A DNA stretch of 20,522 nucleotides from the NCBI GenBank assembly GCA_000495415.1, contig AWGX01000675.1:1-20522 (forward strand), in the 5' to 3' direction. How positions within the stretch are numbered: the first letter of the stretch is position 1; each line of letters begins with the position of its first letter. The notes under the pieces are model-generated. The model did no database searches. It saw only the letters and a list, made by a program, of their open reading frames with translations, and was not told where the DNA came from. A program made the translations under genes and the position numbers. Positions 1 to 6,975 of the stretch are shown one piece after another. The stretch is from Smithella sp. ME-1 (GTDB lineage: Bacteria; Desulfobacterota; Syntrophia; Syntrophales; Smithellaceae).

Positions 1-249
1 AACGCCCGGTGTGGGAATTATGCCTACGGAAATGGCGTTGACGCCCATAGAACAAATTCCTGATAAAATCGCGCTTTCAAACATATCGCCGGAAAGCCTT
101 GTGTCCCGTCCGATAATAATACGCGGTTTATGCCCTTTTTTCTTGGAAAGATAGGCTATTGCCCGTCCTATATTTGCGGCAACCTCAGTTGTCATGGGGT
201 ATTCATTAGCAATGCCCCTGATGCCGTCGGTGCCGAATAGTTTTCCCAT
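1..249 (-). CDS. glmM: Phosphoglucosamine mutase, N-terminal part (cut by window edge)
   Basis: GlmM converts glucosamine-6-phosphate to glucosamine-1-phosphate in the cytoplasm, on the way to UDP-GlcNAc for peptidoglycan and LPS. Only the first 83 residues are inside the window. The protein opens with [15 protein letters not shown], the FGTDGIRG signature that separates GlmM from other phosphohexomutases. It continues with a GRDTRLSG motif and ends at IIPTPGV, all expected in domain 1. The catalytic serine loop lies beyond the edge. The ATG at 249 has a GGAG ribosome site 7 nt upstream, which supports this start. The next gene upstream on the same strand ends 139 nt away. Recognition of the family is firm; whether the rest of the gene is intact cannot be seen. 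Confidence 0.93.
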   Translation of the reverse strand, partial: MGKLFGTDGIRGIANEYPMTTEVAANIGRAIAYLSKKKGHKPRIIIGRDTRLSGDMFESAILSGICSMGVNAISVGIIPTPGV

Positions 250-388
250 AATTTTTCTCCCGACTTATCATGCACTTGTTTTTTATCGCATGGTAATTGT
301 TTTTGCAATAAGGAAAAAGATTTATCTTATATGCTGATGGTGGCAGGACGAGTAGAAATATAACGTTTCAATAAAATAGCGTAAACGG

Positions 389-655
389 TTATTGATTGCC
401 CGGTGGACCGGCAGGTACAACCAGATGGATGCAACGTCTCGCCAGTATGAGGACGGGGGTGTTCCAGTCGCGTCCCGATCCGTCAATTGCCTTTAATTCC
501 GCGTTCACAATAGTTAGAAATTCATTGTTTTGAAAATTTAAATAGTCGGAAAGACGGTTACGATAACTTTCCTGAAGCAACTTCAGGTCGCCCTCCACAC
601 GATAGCGATCAGTTTCCACCACGATTCGCTCGTATCGCACTTCCACAGGAGGCAT
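389..655 (-). CDS. Small conserved-type protein of unknown function (DUF6812-like)
   Basis: An 88-residue soluble protein with no signal peptide or membrane segment. It begins MPPVEVRYERIVVETDRYRV and carries the strings RLSDYLN, IVNAELKAIDG and PVLILARRCIHLVVP. From memory this resembles the short DUF6812-type family (beta-rich, unknown role); that assignment is tentative. The ATG at 655 has a good AGGTGG ribosome site, and its first base overlaps the TAA of the upstream 29-codon ORF (TAATG), so translation is probably coupled. Both cistrons sit behind the promoter at 751-779. No function can be given from sequence alone. Confidence 0.75.
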   Translation of the reverse strand: MPPVEVRYERIVVETDRYRVEGDLKLLQESYRNRLSDYLNFQNNEFLTIVNAELKAIDGSGRDWNTPVLILARRCIHLVVPAGPPGNQ

Positions 656-744
656 TAGACCACCTTTCCCAATAGTATTTTGAAGTCGTCTTCGACTAAT
701 GGATTAAAAAAGATTACCGGTTTGTTAAAACATTGATTGTCCAT
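655..744 (-). CDS. 29-residue ORF, possibly leaderless, coupled to the downstream gene
   Basis: A very short ORF starting ATG at 744 and ending TAA at 655-657, with the product MDNQCFNKPVIFFNPLVEDD followed by FKILLGKVV. Its stop codon overlaps the ATG of the 88-residue gene (TAATG), the usual arrangement of a translationally coupled pair. The start codon lies exactly 6 nt after a perfect TATAAT, so the first base of the ATG is about where transcription would begin. No ribosome binding site precedes it. It could be a true small protein, a leader peptide controlling the next gene, or a chance open frame in the leader. Composition is protein-like, but the function is unknown. Confidence 0.5.
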   Translation of the reverse strand: MDNQCFNKPVIFFNPLVEDDFKILLGKVV

Positions 745-750
745 GTTTAA

Positions 751-779
751 ATTATAATAAAATTGACTTTAAGTGTCAA
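751..779 (-). promoter_or_regulatory. Consensus sigma70-type promoter with overlapping dyad
   Basis: On the minus strand TTGACA (779-774) is followed by a 17-nt spacer and TATAAT (756-751), a full consensus match. The -35 box contains the TGA stop codon of the upstream SGNH gene (776-778). The segment ATTGAC-7 nt-GTCAAT at 762-780 is an inverted repeat lying over the -35 box and the start of the spacer, where a repressor could bind. It should drive the 29-codon ORF and the 88-residue gene. The match is seen directly; activity and operator function are inferred. Confidence 0.75.
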
Positions 780-1903
780 TAGCATATCTGTCTGACTTCT
801 GGAGTAAAAGCCGGTTGCTCCAACTTTTTTATAATCTCCTGCGCTACTATATTGTTAAGTTTGCCGGAAGCGTGTGTGTCGTTTATATTTACTATCCTTT
901 CAGAAACAGGAATATCCTTTGCCAGTTGAGAAACATTTATAACACTTATTTTGTTGGTTTGGAAAAAAGTGACAATATCATTTAAATACATGGCCTCACT
1001 CATTTCAAGATCGGTCAAGAAAGGGAATACAACTGCAATAAGTTGTATGGAATTTTTTCTGGAATAATCCACGAATAATTCAAGATCTTCTTTGTGCTTT
1101 GATAATATATTATCATTTTTGTAGGCCTTGGTTAAATAAGCTACATATGACAAACCAAGGTACTCTCTGGGATAGAGAAAATACAGATAATTGACAAGAT
1201 AAGATCCGGAACCAATCAGCATTGAAAACTTATTCATGTTTGCTGGAGGTTTAAACCCATCGAATATTAATCCGTTATTCGTGGCGCTGCCTTCAATATC
1301 ATTTCCGCAGTATTGAAGTATTATTTTTTCAGGTTTGATTCTGGTTTGATAAATAAAATTTATCATCTCGTCGTATTCACTTTTTGAATCAAGATTGGGT
1401 TTGCCTATATTGATGACAGTATATTTCTTTCCCTTTTTATTTATTTCTTTTCCGACAATGTTGGAAAATCTTTCATTAACGGAATTCAATCCATGACCAG
1501 CCGTATACGAATCGCCGACAAATAAAATAACGGGATTATTATTGTCAGGTTCCTTATCTCTAAAGCCCAGAGAATTGATGGGCTTCCAGTATTTTGCATA
1601 CCATAACTTGGATGCCAGTGTATAATCAGCGGAATGAGACCGGGGAATAAACATGAATATCGCTTCCAGTAATATGAAAATTACAAAAAAAGAAAATAAA
1701 ACAGTTGCCGCATTTGATGTTATTTTATTAATTTTTGTATTTATGAAAATGAATTTAAATAGCTTCAGGCCTTCGATAATAAGAAGAATAAGTAATAATA
1801 ATCTGAAATAAATTGCCGGTCCGGCCGGATAAAATAGCGGAAGAAAAAAAATCAATATCAGCAAAAATATTATTATCAGACTTTTGAATAATATTTTTTT
1901 CAT
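776..1903 (-). CDS. Membrane-anchored SGNH/GDSL-hydrolase-like protein
   Basis: About 375 residues. Three hydrophobic segments fill the N-terminus (about 7-27, 31-53 and 64-87), followed by a domain with SGNH hydrolase blocks: VILFVGDSYTAGHG with the likely nucleophile Ser132, CGNDIEG near 199-205 (block III Asn), and NDTHASG near 341-347 with Asp342 and His344. The triad is complete, so it may be an active esterase or acyltransferase, probably acting outside the membrane on a glycan or other acylated polymer; the substrate is inferred. I chose ATG at 1903 over the in-frame TTG at 1909 because it matches the MKKIL start of the neighbour; neither has a clear ribosome site. A second protein of the same layout lies 65 nt upstream, suggesting an old duplication or a functional pair. 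Confidence 0.8.
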   Translation of the reverse strand: MKKILFKSLIIIFLLILIFFLPLFYPAGPAIYFRLLLLILLIIEGLKLFKFIFINTKINKITSNAATVLFSFFVIFILLEAIFMFIPRSHSADYTLASKLWYAKYWKPINSLGFRDKEPDNNNPVILFVGDSYTAGHGLNSVNERFSNIVGKEINKKGKKYTVINIGKPNLDSKSEYDEMINFIYQTRIKPEKIILQYCGNDIEGSATNNGLIFDGFKPPANMNKFSMLIGSGSYLVNYLYFLYPREYLGLSYVAYLTKAYKNDNILSKHKEDLELFVDYSRKNSIQLIAVVFPFLTDLEMSEAMYLNDIVTFFQTNKISVINVSQLAKDIPVSERIVNINDTHASGKLNNIVAQEIIKKLEQPAFTPEVRQICY

Positions 1904-1968
1904 AATCAAACCGGGATGAATTTATTACAAAAAAATTAAATATTTTATATAAAAAATACCATACAAAT

Positions 1969-3285
1969 CTAAGGTTTCTTATTTTTTGTTTTATTTATCT
2001 CCTCTATAATACTGTTCGCGATCAGACGATGCGCTTTTGAATTCGGATGATAGTCAATAATAATATTATCTTTGCCACTGGGCTTCCAGTGACAGAACTC
2101 CGTATAATAGTCCTTTGAATGACTTGTTTTTAAAAAATCATTTAAGAATGAATCCGCTTCAGCAAAGTGAACATTCTCATCTGGAAAAAGGCTGTGAGAA
2201 AATTTTGAATATTCAATATCGCCTAAATTTAAAATGATTAAAGTTGCACCGTTTTTTTCAGTGATCGTTTTTATTATGTTATAGGTGTACCTTTCCACTT
2301 CTCTTAAGTTGGTCGCTGGCCGAAGGTGCTGTCCGGTAATTAAAAGAAATTGGGTTTTTAAATAAGACCACATTTCATAGAAAGAAAACACAACAGCTTC
2401 CGTGAAAAGGAATTTAAGAAATTTCCCTTTGTACAGGGATTTAATTTGTTGAGCTTCAAAATATTTGAAATAGCTGTTATAAACAGGGAACTCTAAAACA
2501 ATGCTGTTATTTCTTTCTGCAAAGTATGGAACTGGCAAAGAAAAGAAGTTAACAGGGGCAAACATATTTACGCTTCTGGAAACTAACCAGGGGCTATACT
2601 GGACAATAACATAATCAGGTTTATATTTCGGGATTAGTTTCTCAGCAAGAATTAGCATGTGCGCTAAGCCGTAGCTGCTGATGCCTGCGTTAATATAGGA
2701 ACGATTGGTTTCTTTTGCCACTATATAGGGGAATGTCTCTTCAGCATAGCAGCCTGCGCCGAATGTAAAGGAGCAACCGAGAAACAATAAGCCGGTTTTG
2801 TTTGATTCATTAATTTTTGATTCACCGGACAAAGGAATTCTGAAACCGTTACTGTCATAAGCTATAGGTATTCTATCTCCGGTGATGTAAGTTTCAAAAA
2901 CCTTCGCGTTAGGAACTGGTTTAAATCCCAGTATGTCGTCTGCCTGATATTCAACACCTTCCACACCCGCCCTGTTTTCCGACATCAGGTATTTATATGC
3001 TTCATGAGCTCTGAAAACTAAATTGGCTGAATATAAGAGAAACAGAAAAGATATAAAAGCAATTAAAAGAAACTTTATAATGCTTTGTTTGTTTTTAAAT
3101 GTACGAAACGACCAGAAATATTTGTAGGAAATCGAGATAAACAAAAAGAGCAGATACAATGCGGTGATGAAGGCTGTTGCCCCTATACCTAACTTTTTAG
3201 AAATTAGATATAGAGGAGCAAAAAAAAGGCTCCAAAAGGCAGTCAGAATAACTATATTAACGATTATTAATAATATTTTTTTCAT
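1969..3285 (-). CDS. Membrane-anchored SGNH-like protein with GCS motif
   Basis: A 438-residue protein with three N-terminal membrane segments (about 3-29, 34-59 and 68-91) and a large C-terminal SGNH-like domain. The nucleophile block reads LLFLGCSFTFGAG (Ser172; Cys where GDSL enzymes have Asp), and the C-terminal block reads IIDYHPNSKAH (Asp411, His413). The block III position reads VIVQYSPWLVSR, so the usual GxND asparagine is missing. GCSFT-type proteins are a recognised branch of SGNH hydrolases, many near cell-surface polysaccharide genes; activity here is uncertain. Start is ATG at 3285 with no strong ribosome site. It shares layout and orientation with the downstream gene at 776-1903 but is clearly diverged from it. 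Confidence 0.8.
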   Translation of the reverse strand: MKKILLIIVNIVILTAFWSLFFAPLYLISKKLGIGATAFITALYLLFLFISISYKYFWSFRTFKNKQSIIKFLLIAFISFLFLLYSANLVFRAHEAYKYLMSENRAGVEGVEYQADDILGFKPVPNAKVFETYITGDRIPIAYDSNGFRIPLSGESKINESNKTGLLFLGCSFTFGAGCYAEETFPYIVAKETNRSYINAGISSYGLAHMLILAEKLIPKYKPDYVIVQYSPWLVSRSVNMFAPVNFFSLPVPYFAERNNSIVLEFPVYNSYFKYFEAQQIKSLYKGKFLKFLFTEAVVFSFYEMWSYLKTQFLLITGQHLRPATNLREVERYTYNIIKTITEKNGATLIILNLGDIEYSKFSHSLFPDENVHFAEADSFLNDFLKTSHSKDYYTEFCHWKPSGKDNIIIDYHPNSKAHRLIANSIIEEINKTKNKKP

Positions 3286-3300
3286 AATAAATCGTTTTTG

Positions 3301-3453
3301 AAGTTAATAATATATTTTACTTTTCTGCAAATCGGTTTGGTCAAATACGATAACGTAATTAAACTTGCCGCAGCAAGGAATATCCTTGACAAACAAAAGC
3401 TGCCTTCATATATTCACTACTATGAAAAAGTAACAGGTGCAACAACATTGTAG
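3301..3453 (+). pseudogene. Possible gene remnant in the intergenic gap
   Basis: An open frame with no ATG or GTG ends at TAG 3451-3453. Its translation looks protein-like towards the end: VIKLAAARNILDKQKL, then PSYIHYYEKVTGATTL. There is no ribosome site or credible start, and the frame runs back into the start region of the minus-strand SGNH gene. It could be the 3' end of a decayed gene or a chance frame. I could not identify the family. A promoter candidate (3386-3414) lies inside it, which argues that the stretch now acts as regulatory DNA. Confidence 0.22.
3386..3414 (+). promoter_or_regulatory. Sigma70-type promoter candidate for the DUF362 gene
   Basis: TTGACA at 3386-3391, a 17-nt spacer and TATATT at 3409-3414 (five of six matches to the -10 consensus). 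Transcription would begin near 3421, leaving a leader of about 83 nt before the ATG at 3504. The position and orientation fit the only plus-strand gene in the window. Based on motif match only. Confidence 0.5.
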
Positions 3454-3503
3454 GTATTTGCCCCTGAAAAAACACTTTGTGAATTAAATCAAAAAGAGAA
3501 GAA

Positions 3504-4940
3504 ATGAAAACAAAGGTTATCCTCAAAAAACTTCTCTCCAGCCATCAGAATGAAAGTTTTACAAATTTCATGCCTCTTAACAGTGCCCTTGTGAGTGATA
3601 TTCGCAAGGCTGTTCCCGCCATCTTTGATGAATTGGGTGGCCCGTCGCTGTTGAAATCAAGCGGCGAAGTTTTTATAAAACCAAACGCAGTCGATGCAAA
3701 GGCATACAGTCACACCAGAGTTGAGGTTCTTCGGGAAATAATTTTATATTGGAAAAAAACGGGTGCGAAGAAAATATATCTCCTGGAAAACTCGACGCAG
3801 GCAAACTATACAAGGTTGGTATATAGCGCCACAGGATATGCAAGGCTTTGCCGTGAAACGGGCGCAAAACCGATATATCTCGATGAAGAAAAGAGCCGAT
3901 CTCTGCCTTTCAGCGGTCGCGGGCCTGCGGGAGCCAAAGAACCCGATGGCTACGATTTGACAACTTTTAACATGCCTGAGACTGTCATGAGGCTCATAGA
4001 AGAGCGGAACCGTCATTTATATATCAATGTACCGAAACTCAAGACCCATTCCATGGGCGTTGTGACTCTTGGCGTCAAAAATCAGTGGGGTTTCCCCATG
4101 CAGAAATGCCGGGGTTTCGACCATAATTATAATTTGCCACATAAGCTAACGGACGTTCTCGGCCATATCAGGCCCGATATAACTCTGATTGAAGGCGTCG
4201 AAGGAACAATTCACGGTCATTATTTTGCCACTGCTCTTGCCGATAAGCAGGTGAAACCTTTTCGCGTGCTTATTGCCGGCACCAATGTGGTTGCCACCGA
4301 CATCGTCGGTGCTCGTATTTTCGGTCTCGGTGTTGAAGATGTGCCACACCTGAAAATTGCCATCGAACGCGGCCTTTCTGATGGTGTGAACGGACCGCAG
4401 GACATTGAATTGTCTGGTGATCTGGCCAGTCTGGAGAAAATTAATCTTATCGGTGATATGCCGGCATGCGGACATTATCCCTGGGATCTCTATCCTGAAT
4501 TTCCACCAGATGTGACTGTGATTAAAGGGAACAAACTCGTATGCCGTGAAGGTTGTTTGAATAATCCGCTTTGCGTTATGCAGACTATGTATAAGGATAA
4601 TGCGGGTAAGGGTGGCTGGACTTTGGTGCTGGGGAAAGGTCACGATACGTCCGTGATTGATAAGATAAACGGCAGAGTGCTTGTAGCCGGACACTGTGCT
4701 ATTGAAGAGGTGTCTGAAAAACTTATCAAACGGTTGGGACGGAAGAAGGTATATTTAAGCGGCGAATGTAACAATCTGTGTTCCACCGTTGAGGCCATGT
4801 TTCATCTAATGAAAGTAAATCCAATCTCTTATGTACCCGTAAATCCGCTTGTATCTTCAATAGCATTTTTGATGGCTCGCCTGAAGGGTTCGACTTCACG
4901 TGTTCCACATCCGCTATCGCATATTATCAAACGAGTTTAA
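3504..4940 (+). CDS. DUF362 domain protein with cysteine-rich C-terminus
   Basis: A 478-residue soluble protein. The DUF362 core spans about residues 53-305, with GEVFIKPNAVD, IYLLENS, LYINVPKLKTHSMGVVTLGVKNQWG, TLIEGVEGTIHGH and GTNVVATDIVGARIFGL. The family's biochemical role is not settled; members are often linked to iron-sulfur or redox proteins. The region after the core carries clustered cysteines (Cys347, 351, 357, then 398, 422, 426) that could bind a metal or Fe-S cluster, but there is no standard ferredoxin CxxCxxC motif. Start is ATG at 3504 with AGAGAAG just upstream. It is the only plus-strand gene, is flanked by minus-strand genes on both sides, and converges on the YchF-like gene 81 nt away, with no clear terminator hairpin between them. 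Confidence 0.82.
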   Translation: MKTKVILKKLLSSHQNESFTNFMPLNSALVSDIRKAVPAIFDELGGPSLLKSSGEVFIKPNAVDAKAYSHTRVEVLREIILYWKKTGAKKIYLLENSTQANYTRLVYSATGYARLCRETGAKPIYLDEEKSRSLPFSGRGPAGAKEPDGYDLTTFNMPETVMRLIEERNRHLYINVPKLKTHSMGVVTLGVKNQWGFPMQKCRGFDHNYNLPHKLTDVLGHIRPDITLIEGVEGTIHGHYFATALADKQVKPFRVLIAGTNVVATDIVGARIFGLGVEDVPHLKIAIERGLSDGVNGPQDIELSGDLASLEKINLIGDMPACGHYPWDLYPEFPPDVTVIKGNKLVCREGCLNNPLCVMQTMYKDNAGKGGWTLVLGKGHDTSVIDKINGRVLVAGHCAIEEVSEKLIKRLGRKKVYLSGECNNLCSTVEAMFHLMKVNPISYVPVNPLVSSIAFLMARLKGSTSRVPHPLSHIIKRV

Positions 4941-5021
4941 TACCAGAATTAAAACTAACAATAAATTACAGTATGGTTTTTGAAACTATATCATCAAGTG
5001 GGCTTTGAGTTTGAATTGCTA

Positions 5022-6053
5022 TCAGACGTTGAAACGGAAAGTAATAATATCGCCATCCCTTACAATATATTCTTTCCCTTCCAGGCGCAGACGGCCGGCT
5101 GATTTTACTTGCGCCGCGGAACCGCTGTAGGCAATGAAATCATCGTAGTGCATGACTTCAGCCTTGATAAAGCCTCGTTCAAAATCATTGTGAATTGCTC
5201 CGGCTGCTTTGGGCGCCTTGGTCTCCAGAGGAATCACCCAGGCTTTAACTTCGTCTTCGCCCACAGTGAAAAAAGACATGCGTCCTAAAAGAGAAAAAGC
5301 CGCGCGAATTATCCGCCCGAATGCCGGTTCGGTAATACCCATCGAATCCAGAAATTCTTTTTGGTCCGCGGCATCCAGTCCGGCCATTTCCGCTTCGATT
5401 TTGCAGCAGATACCCATGACCGGTTCTGTTAATTTTGCCTCAGCGGCAAACTTATCGGCAAAAGAAATATTGTCTTCCGCTACGTTGACGACAACCAGCT
5501 CCGGTTTAATAGTCCAGAAAGAGAAACTCCGCAGAGTGAAAATTTCCGCAGAGGTGAGCCCTGCCGTTCGTAAAGGTTTACCCGCTTCGAGGCATTCTTT
5601 TAATCTGGGCAGAAGGTCGTTTTGCGCCACATCCTGCGGCGTGAGAGCTTTTTTAGATGTTTTGGTCAGGCGCTCCATTTTCTTTTCAATGATTAACAAA
5701 TCGGAAAGAATCAATTCGTCTGCCAGCTTGCGATAAGCTTCAATGCTCAACTGAACATCAGGAAGAGAGAAACCGTCAACAACGTGCAGAATGCCGTCAG
5801 TACCACTTAAGTTCTGGCGGATTGCATCCCATGGATGCTCGCCCACGGCGTGAACATCAACAAAAGGAACTTTGGCCGGAGATACTTTAACCGGTTTGTA
5901 TATTTCGACAAGCTTATCAAAACGTTCATCCGGTACGGAAGCCTGACCGCGCACAACGGTTTCGTTATGAGACAGACTGCTTTTTACGCCAGTCATTATT
6001 TCGAATAAAGTGCTTTTGCCGCTCTGGGGAAGCCCCAGTATACCCATTTCCAT
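5022..6053 (-). CDS. Divergent YchF/Obg-family P-loop NTPase with TGS-like C-terminus
   Basis: 343 residues. A P-loop GLPQSGKST lies at residues 7-15. The base-recognition site reads NVAE (190-193), the NxxE form that gives YchF its ATP preference. The C-terminal half (RIIRAAFSLLGRMSFFTVGE, then KAAGAIHNDFERGFIKAEV and RDGDIITFRFNV) is typical YchF C-terminal (DUF933, TGS-like) sequence. The G3 region is abnormal: FVDVHAVGEHPWDAIRQNL replaces the usual VDIAGL followed by a GxGLGN loop, so the DxxG glycine is absent. YchF proteins are ribosome- and stress-linked ATPases; this looks like a diverged paralogue, so I give no symbol. Start ATG 6053 follows AAAGAGA; the third codon is also ATG. It begins 19 nt after the MNT gene, so it probably shares its transcript. 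Confidence 0.82.
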   Translation of the reverse strand: MEMGILGLPQSGKSTLFEIMTGVKSSLSHNETVVRGQASVPDERFDKLVEIYKPVKVSPAKVPFVDVHAVGEHPWDAIRQNLSGTDGILHVVDGFSLPDVQLSIEAYRKLADELILSDLLIIEKKMERLTKTSKKALTPQDVAQNDLLPRLKECLEAGKPLRTAGLTSAEIFTLRSFSFWTIKPELVVVNVAEDNISFADKFAAEAKLTEPVMGICCKIEAEMAGLDAADQKEFLDSMGITEPAFGRIIRAAFSLLGRMSFFTVGEDEVKAWVIPLETKAPKAAGAIHNDFERGFIKAEVMHYDDFIAYSGSAAQVKSAGRLRLEGKEYIVRDGDIITFRFNV

Positions 6054-6072
6054 ATAAAATCTCTTTCTTGCT

Positions 6073-6402
6073 TTATTGAATTGCTATGCCGTATTTTAGA
6101 ATTTCCTGAGCCAGTGCACTATAGCGGTCGTTAATATCTTCTGGCGAGAACGGTAATGGTTCAATGTGCGAATCAATTTTTAAGGCGATTCTTCGTAAGA
6201 GCATCATTTCCTTCAAATTATTTTTCCCGAACTGAGAGGAAATAATTGCAATATCTATATCACTTTCGGGTTTTGCAGTTCCTTTTGCATAAGACCCGAA
6301 AAGAATCGCCTTGGATACATCAATTCCTTCCTTCTTCAGCAGATCGATGTATTTATTGATTGCACTGAGTTCCTTCTTTTTTAGAGGTATTCTTTTAGCC
6401 AT
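6073..6402 (-). CDS. MNT-domain nucleotidyltransferase (antitoxin-type)
   Basis: A 109-residue minimal nucleotidyltransferase. The signature GSYAKGTAKPESDID (residues 36-50) fits the GS-x10-DxD pattern, with metal-binding Asp48 and Asp50; Glu81 in HIEPLPF is a plausible third ligand. Such proteins form pairs with HEPN proteins; in studied cases the MNT partner neutralises the HEPN toxin by AMP transfer to a tyrosine. Here its ATG lies inside the end of the HEPN gene (22 nt overlap), so the two are translationally coupled. The motif is intact, so catalysis is plausible; the toxin-antitoxin role is inferred from family. Confidence 0.88.
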   Translation of the reverse strand: MAKRIPLKKKELSAINKYIDLLKKEGIDVSKAILFGSYAKGTAKPESDIDIAIISSQFGKNNLKEMMLLRRIALKIDSHIEPLPFSPEDINDRYSALAQEILKYGIAIQ

Positions 6403-6767
6403 GATAAAATCTCTTTTGTTGTTTTAAGATACTTTGCGGTAAATCTCTTGTTTGCTTTTTTGAAAAAACTCAGTTTGTAGTCGTCATATCTTGCTTGGAT
6501 GTTAAACACACTGATATCAGCAAGGTCGTTCCTTATTTTATCCGATAATTTAATATCTGTTTTTTCTGCGAGACGAACCAAATCATGAATAAGTGGAGGA
6601 GCTTTTTTTGTTGTTTTTACAATGATTGCTTTAAGATATTTTTCAAGACTCAAATGGCAGAAAAACAGCGCATGATGATACTTTTTGTTTTCAAAAAGAA
6701 TTTCTGCCGTTTCCAAATCTTGTTTCGACCCGCTTGTCCAATTCTTTAATATCTCTTTCTCATTCAT
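6381..6767 (-). CDS. HEPN-domain protein, partner of the MNT protein
   Basis: A 128-residue, mostly helical HEPN protein. Recognisable strings are HHALFFCHLSLEKYLKAI (31-48), HDLVRLAE (61-68) and FNIQARYDDY (88-97), as in PF05168-type HEPN proteins. The R-x4-6-H ribonuclease motif of toxic HEPN members is not present: no arginine is followed by a histidine at that spacing. It may therefore be non-catalytic, or belong to the branch that keeps only the RYxxY tyrosines. It precedes and overlaps the MNT gene, the usual order. Start ATG 6767 has no strong ribosome site, but the extended -10 promoter at 6785-6793 would give a leader of only about 11 nt. Confidence 0.85.
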   Translation of the reverse strand: MNEKEILKNWTSGSKQDLETAEILFENKKYHHALFFCHLSLEKYLKAIIVKTTKKAPPLIHDLVRLAEKTDIKLSDKIRNDLADISVFNIQARYDDYKLSFFKKANKRFTAKYLKTTKEILSWLKEYL

Positions 6768-6784
6768 GCTTAAGAATTTAGCAC

Positions 6785-6793
6785 ATTATATCA
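6785..6793 (-). promoter_or_regulatory. Extended -10 promoter candidate for the HEPN-MNT-YchF unit
   Basis: The minus strand reads TGATATAAT, a perfect TATAAT (6790-6785) preceded by the TGn extension. There is no good -35 box at 17 nt, as expected for an extended -10 promoter. Transcription would start near 6778, about 11 nt before the HEPN ATG. Motif evidence only. Confidence 0.45.
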
Positions 6794-6928
6794 TTGAAGT
6801 AAAATTCATTTTTAGTTCATGTCGATTGAAATGCGTGGAGTTTTAGAATGTTATAAAAACAGGTAGTTTTCTTCTAACTTCTTCAAGATAATTAGTATGA
6901 CGTTCCAGGTTCTCCTGTTCTACCGGAG

Positions 6929-6957
6929 AATCTGGGGAATCTGGGGGGAATCTGGGG
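6929..6957. repeat. Three-copy AATCTGGGG tandem repeat
   Basis: AATCTGGGG occurs at 6929-6937, 6938-6946 and 6949-6957, the last two separated by GG, and is followed by ACACCATACC. The GGGGACACCATAC string resembles repeat sequences seen near REP-associated transposases; that link is from memory and unverified. From 6794 to 6928 I see no gene, promoter or clear structure. Confidence 0.6.
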
Positions 6958-6975
6958 ACACCATACCAGTTTTTT

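Noticed and set aside
261..340. Possible glmM promoter (TTGCAA with GATAAA 15 nt further on)
   Set aside because: Spacing is short and both boxes are weak; AT-rich DNA gives such matches by chance.
4146..4694. 182-codon minus-strand frame inside the DUF362 gene
   Set aside because: Lies wholly antisense to a well supported gene and shows no recognisable motifs.
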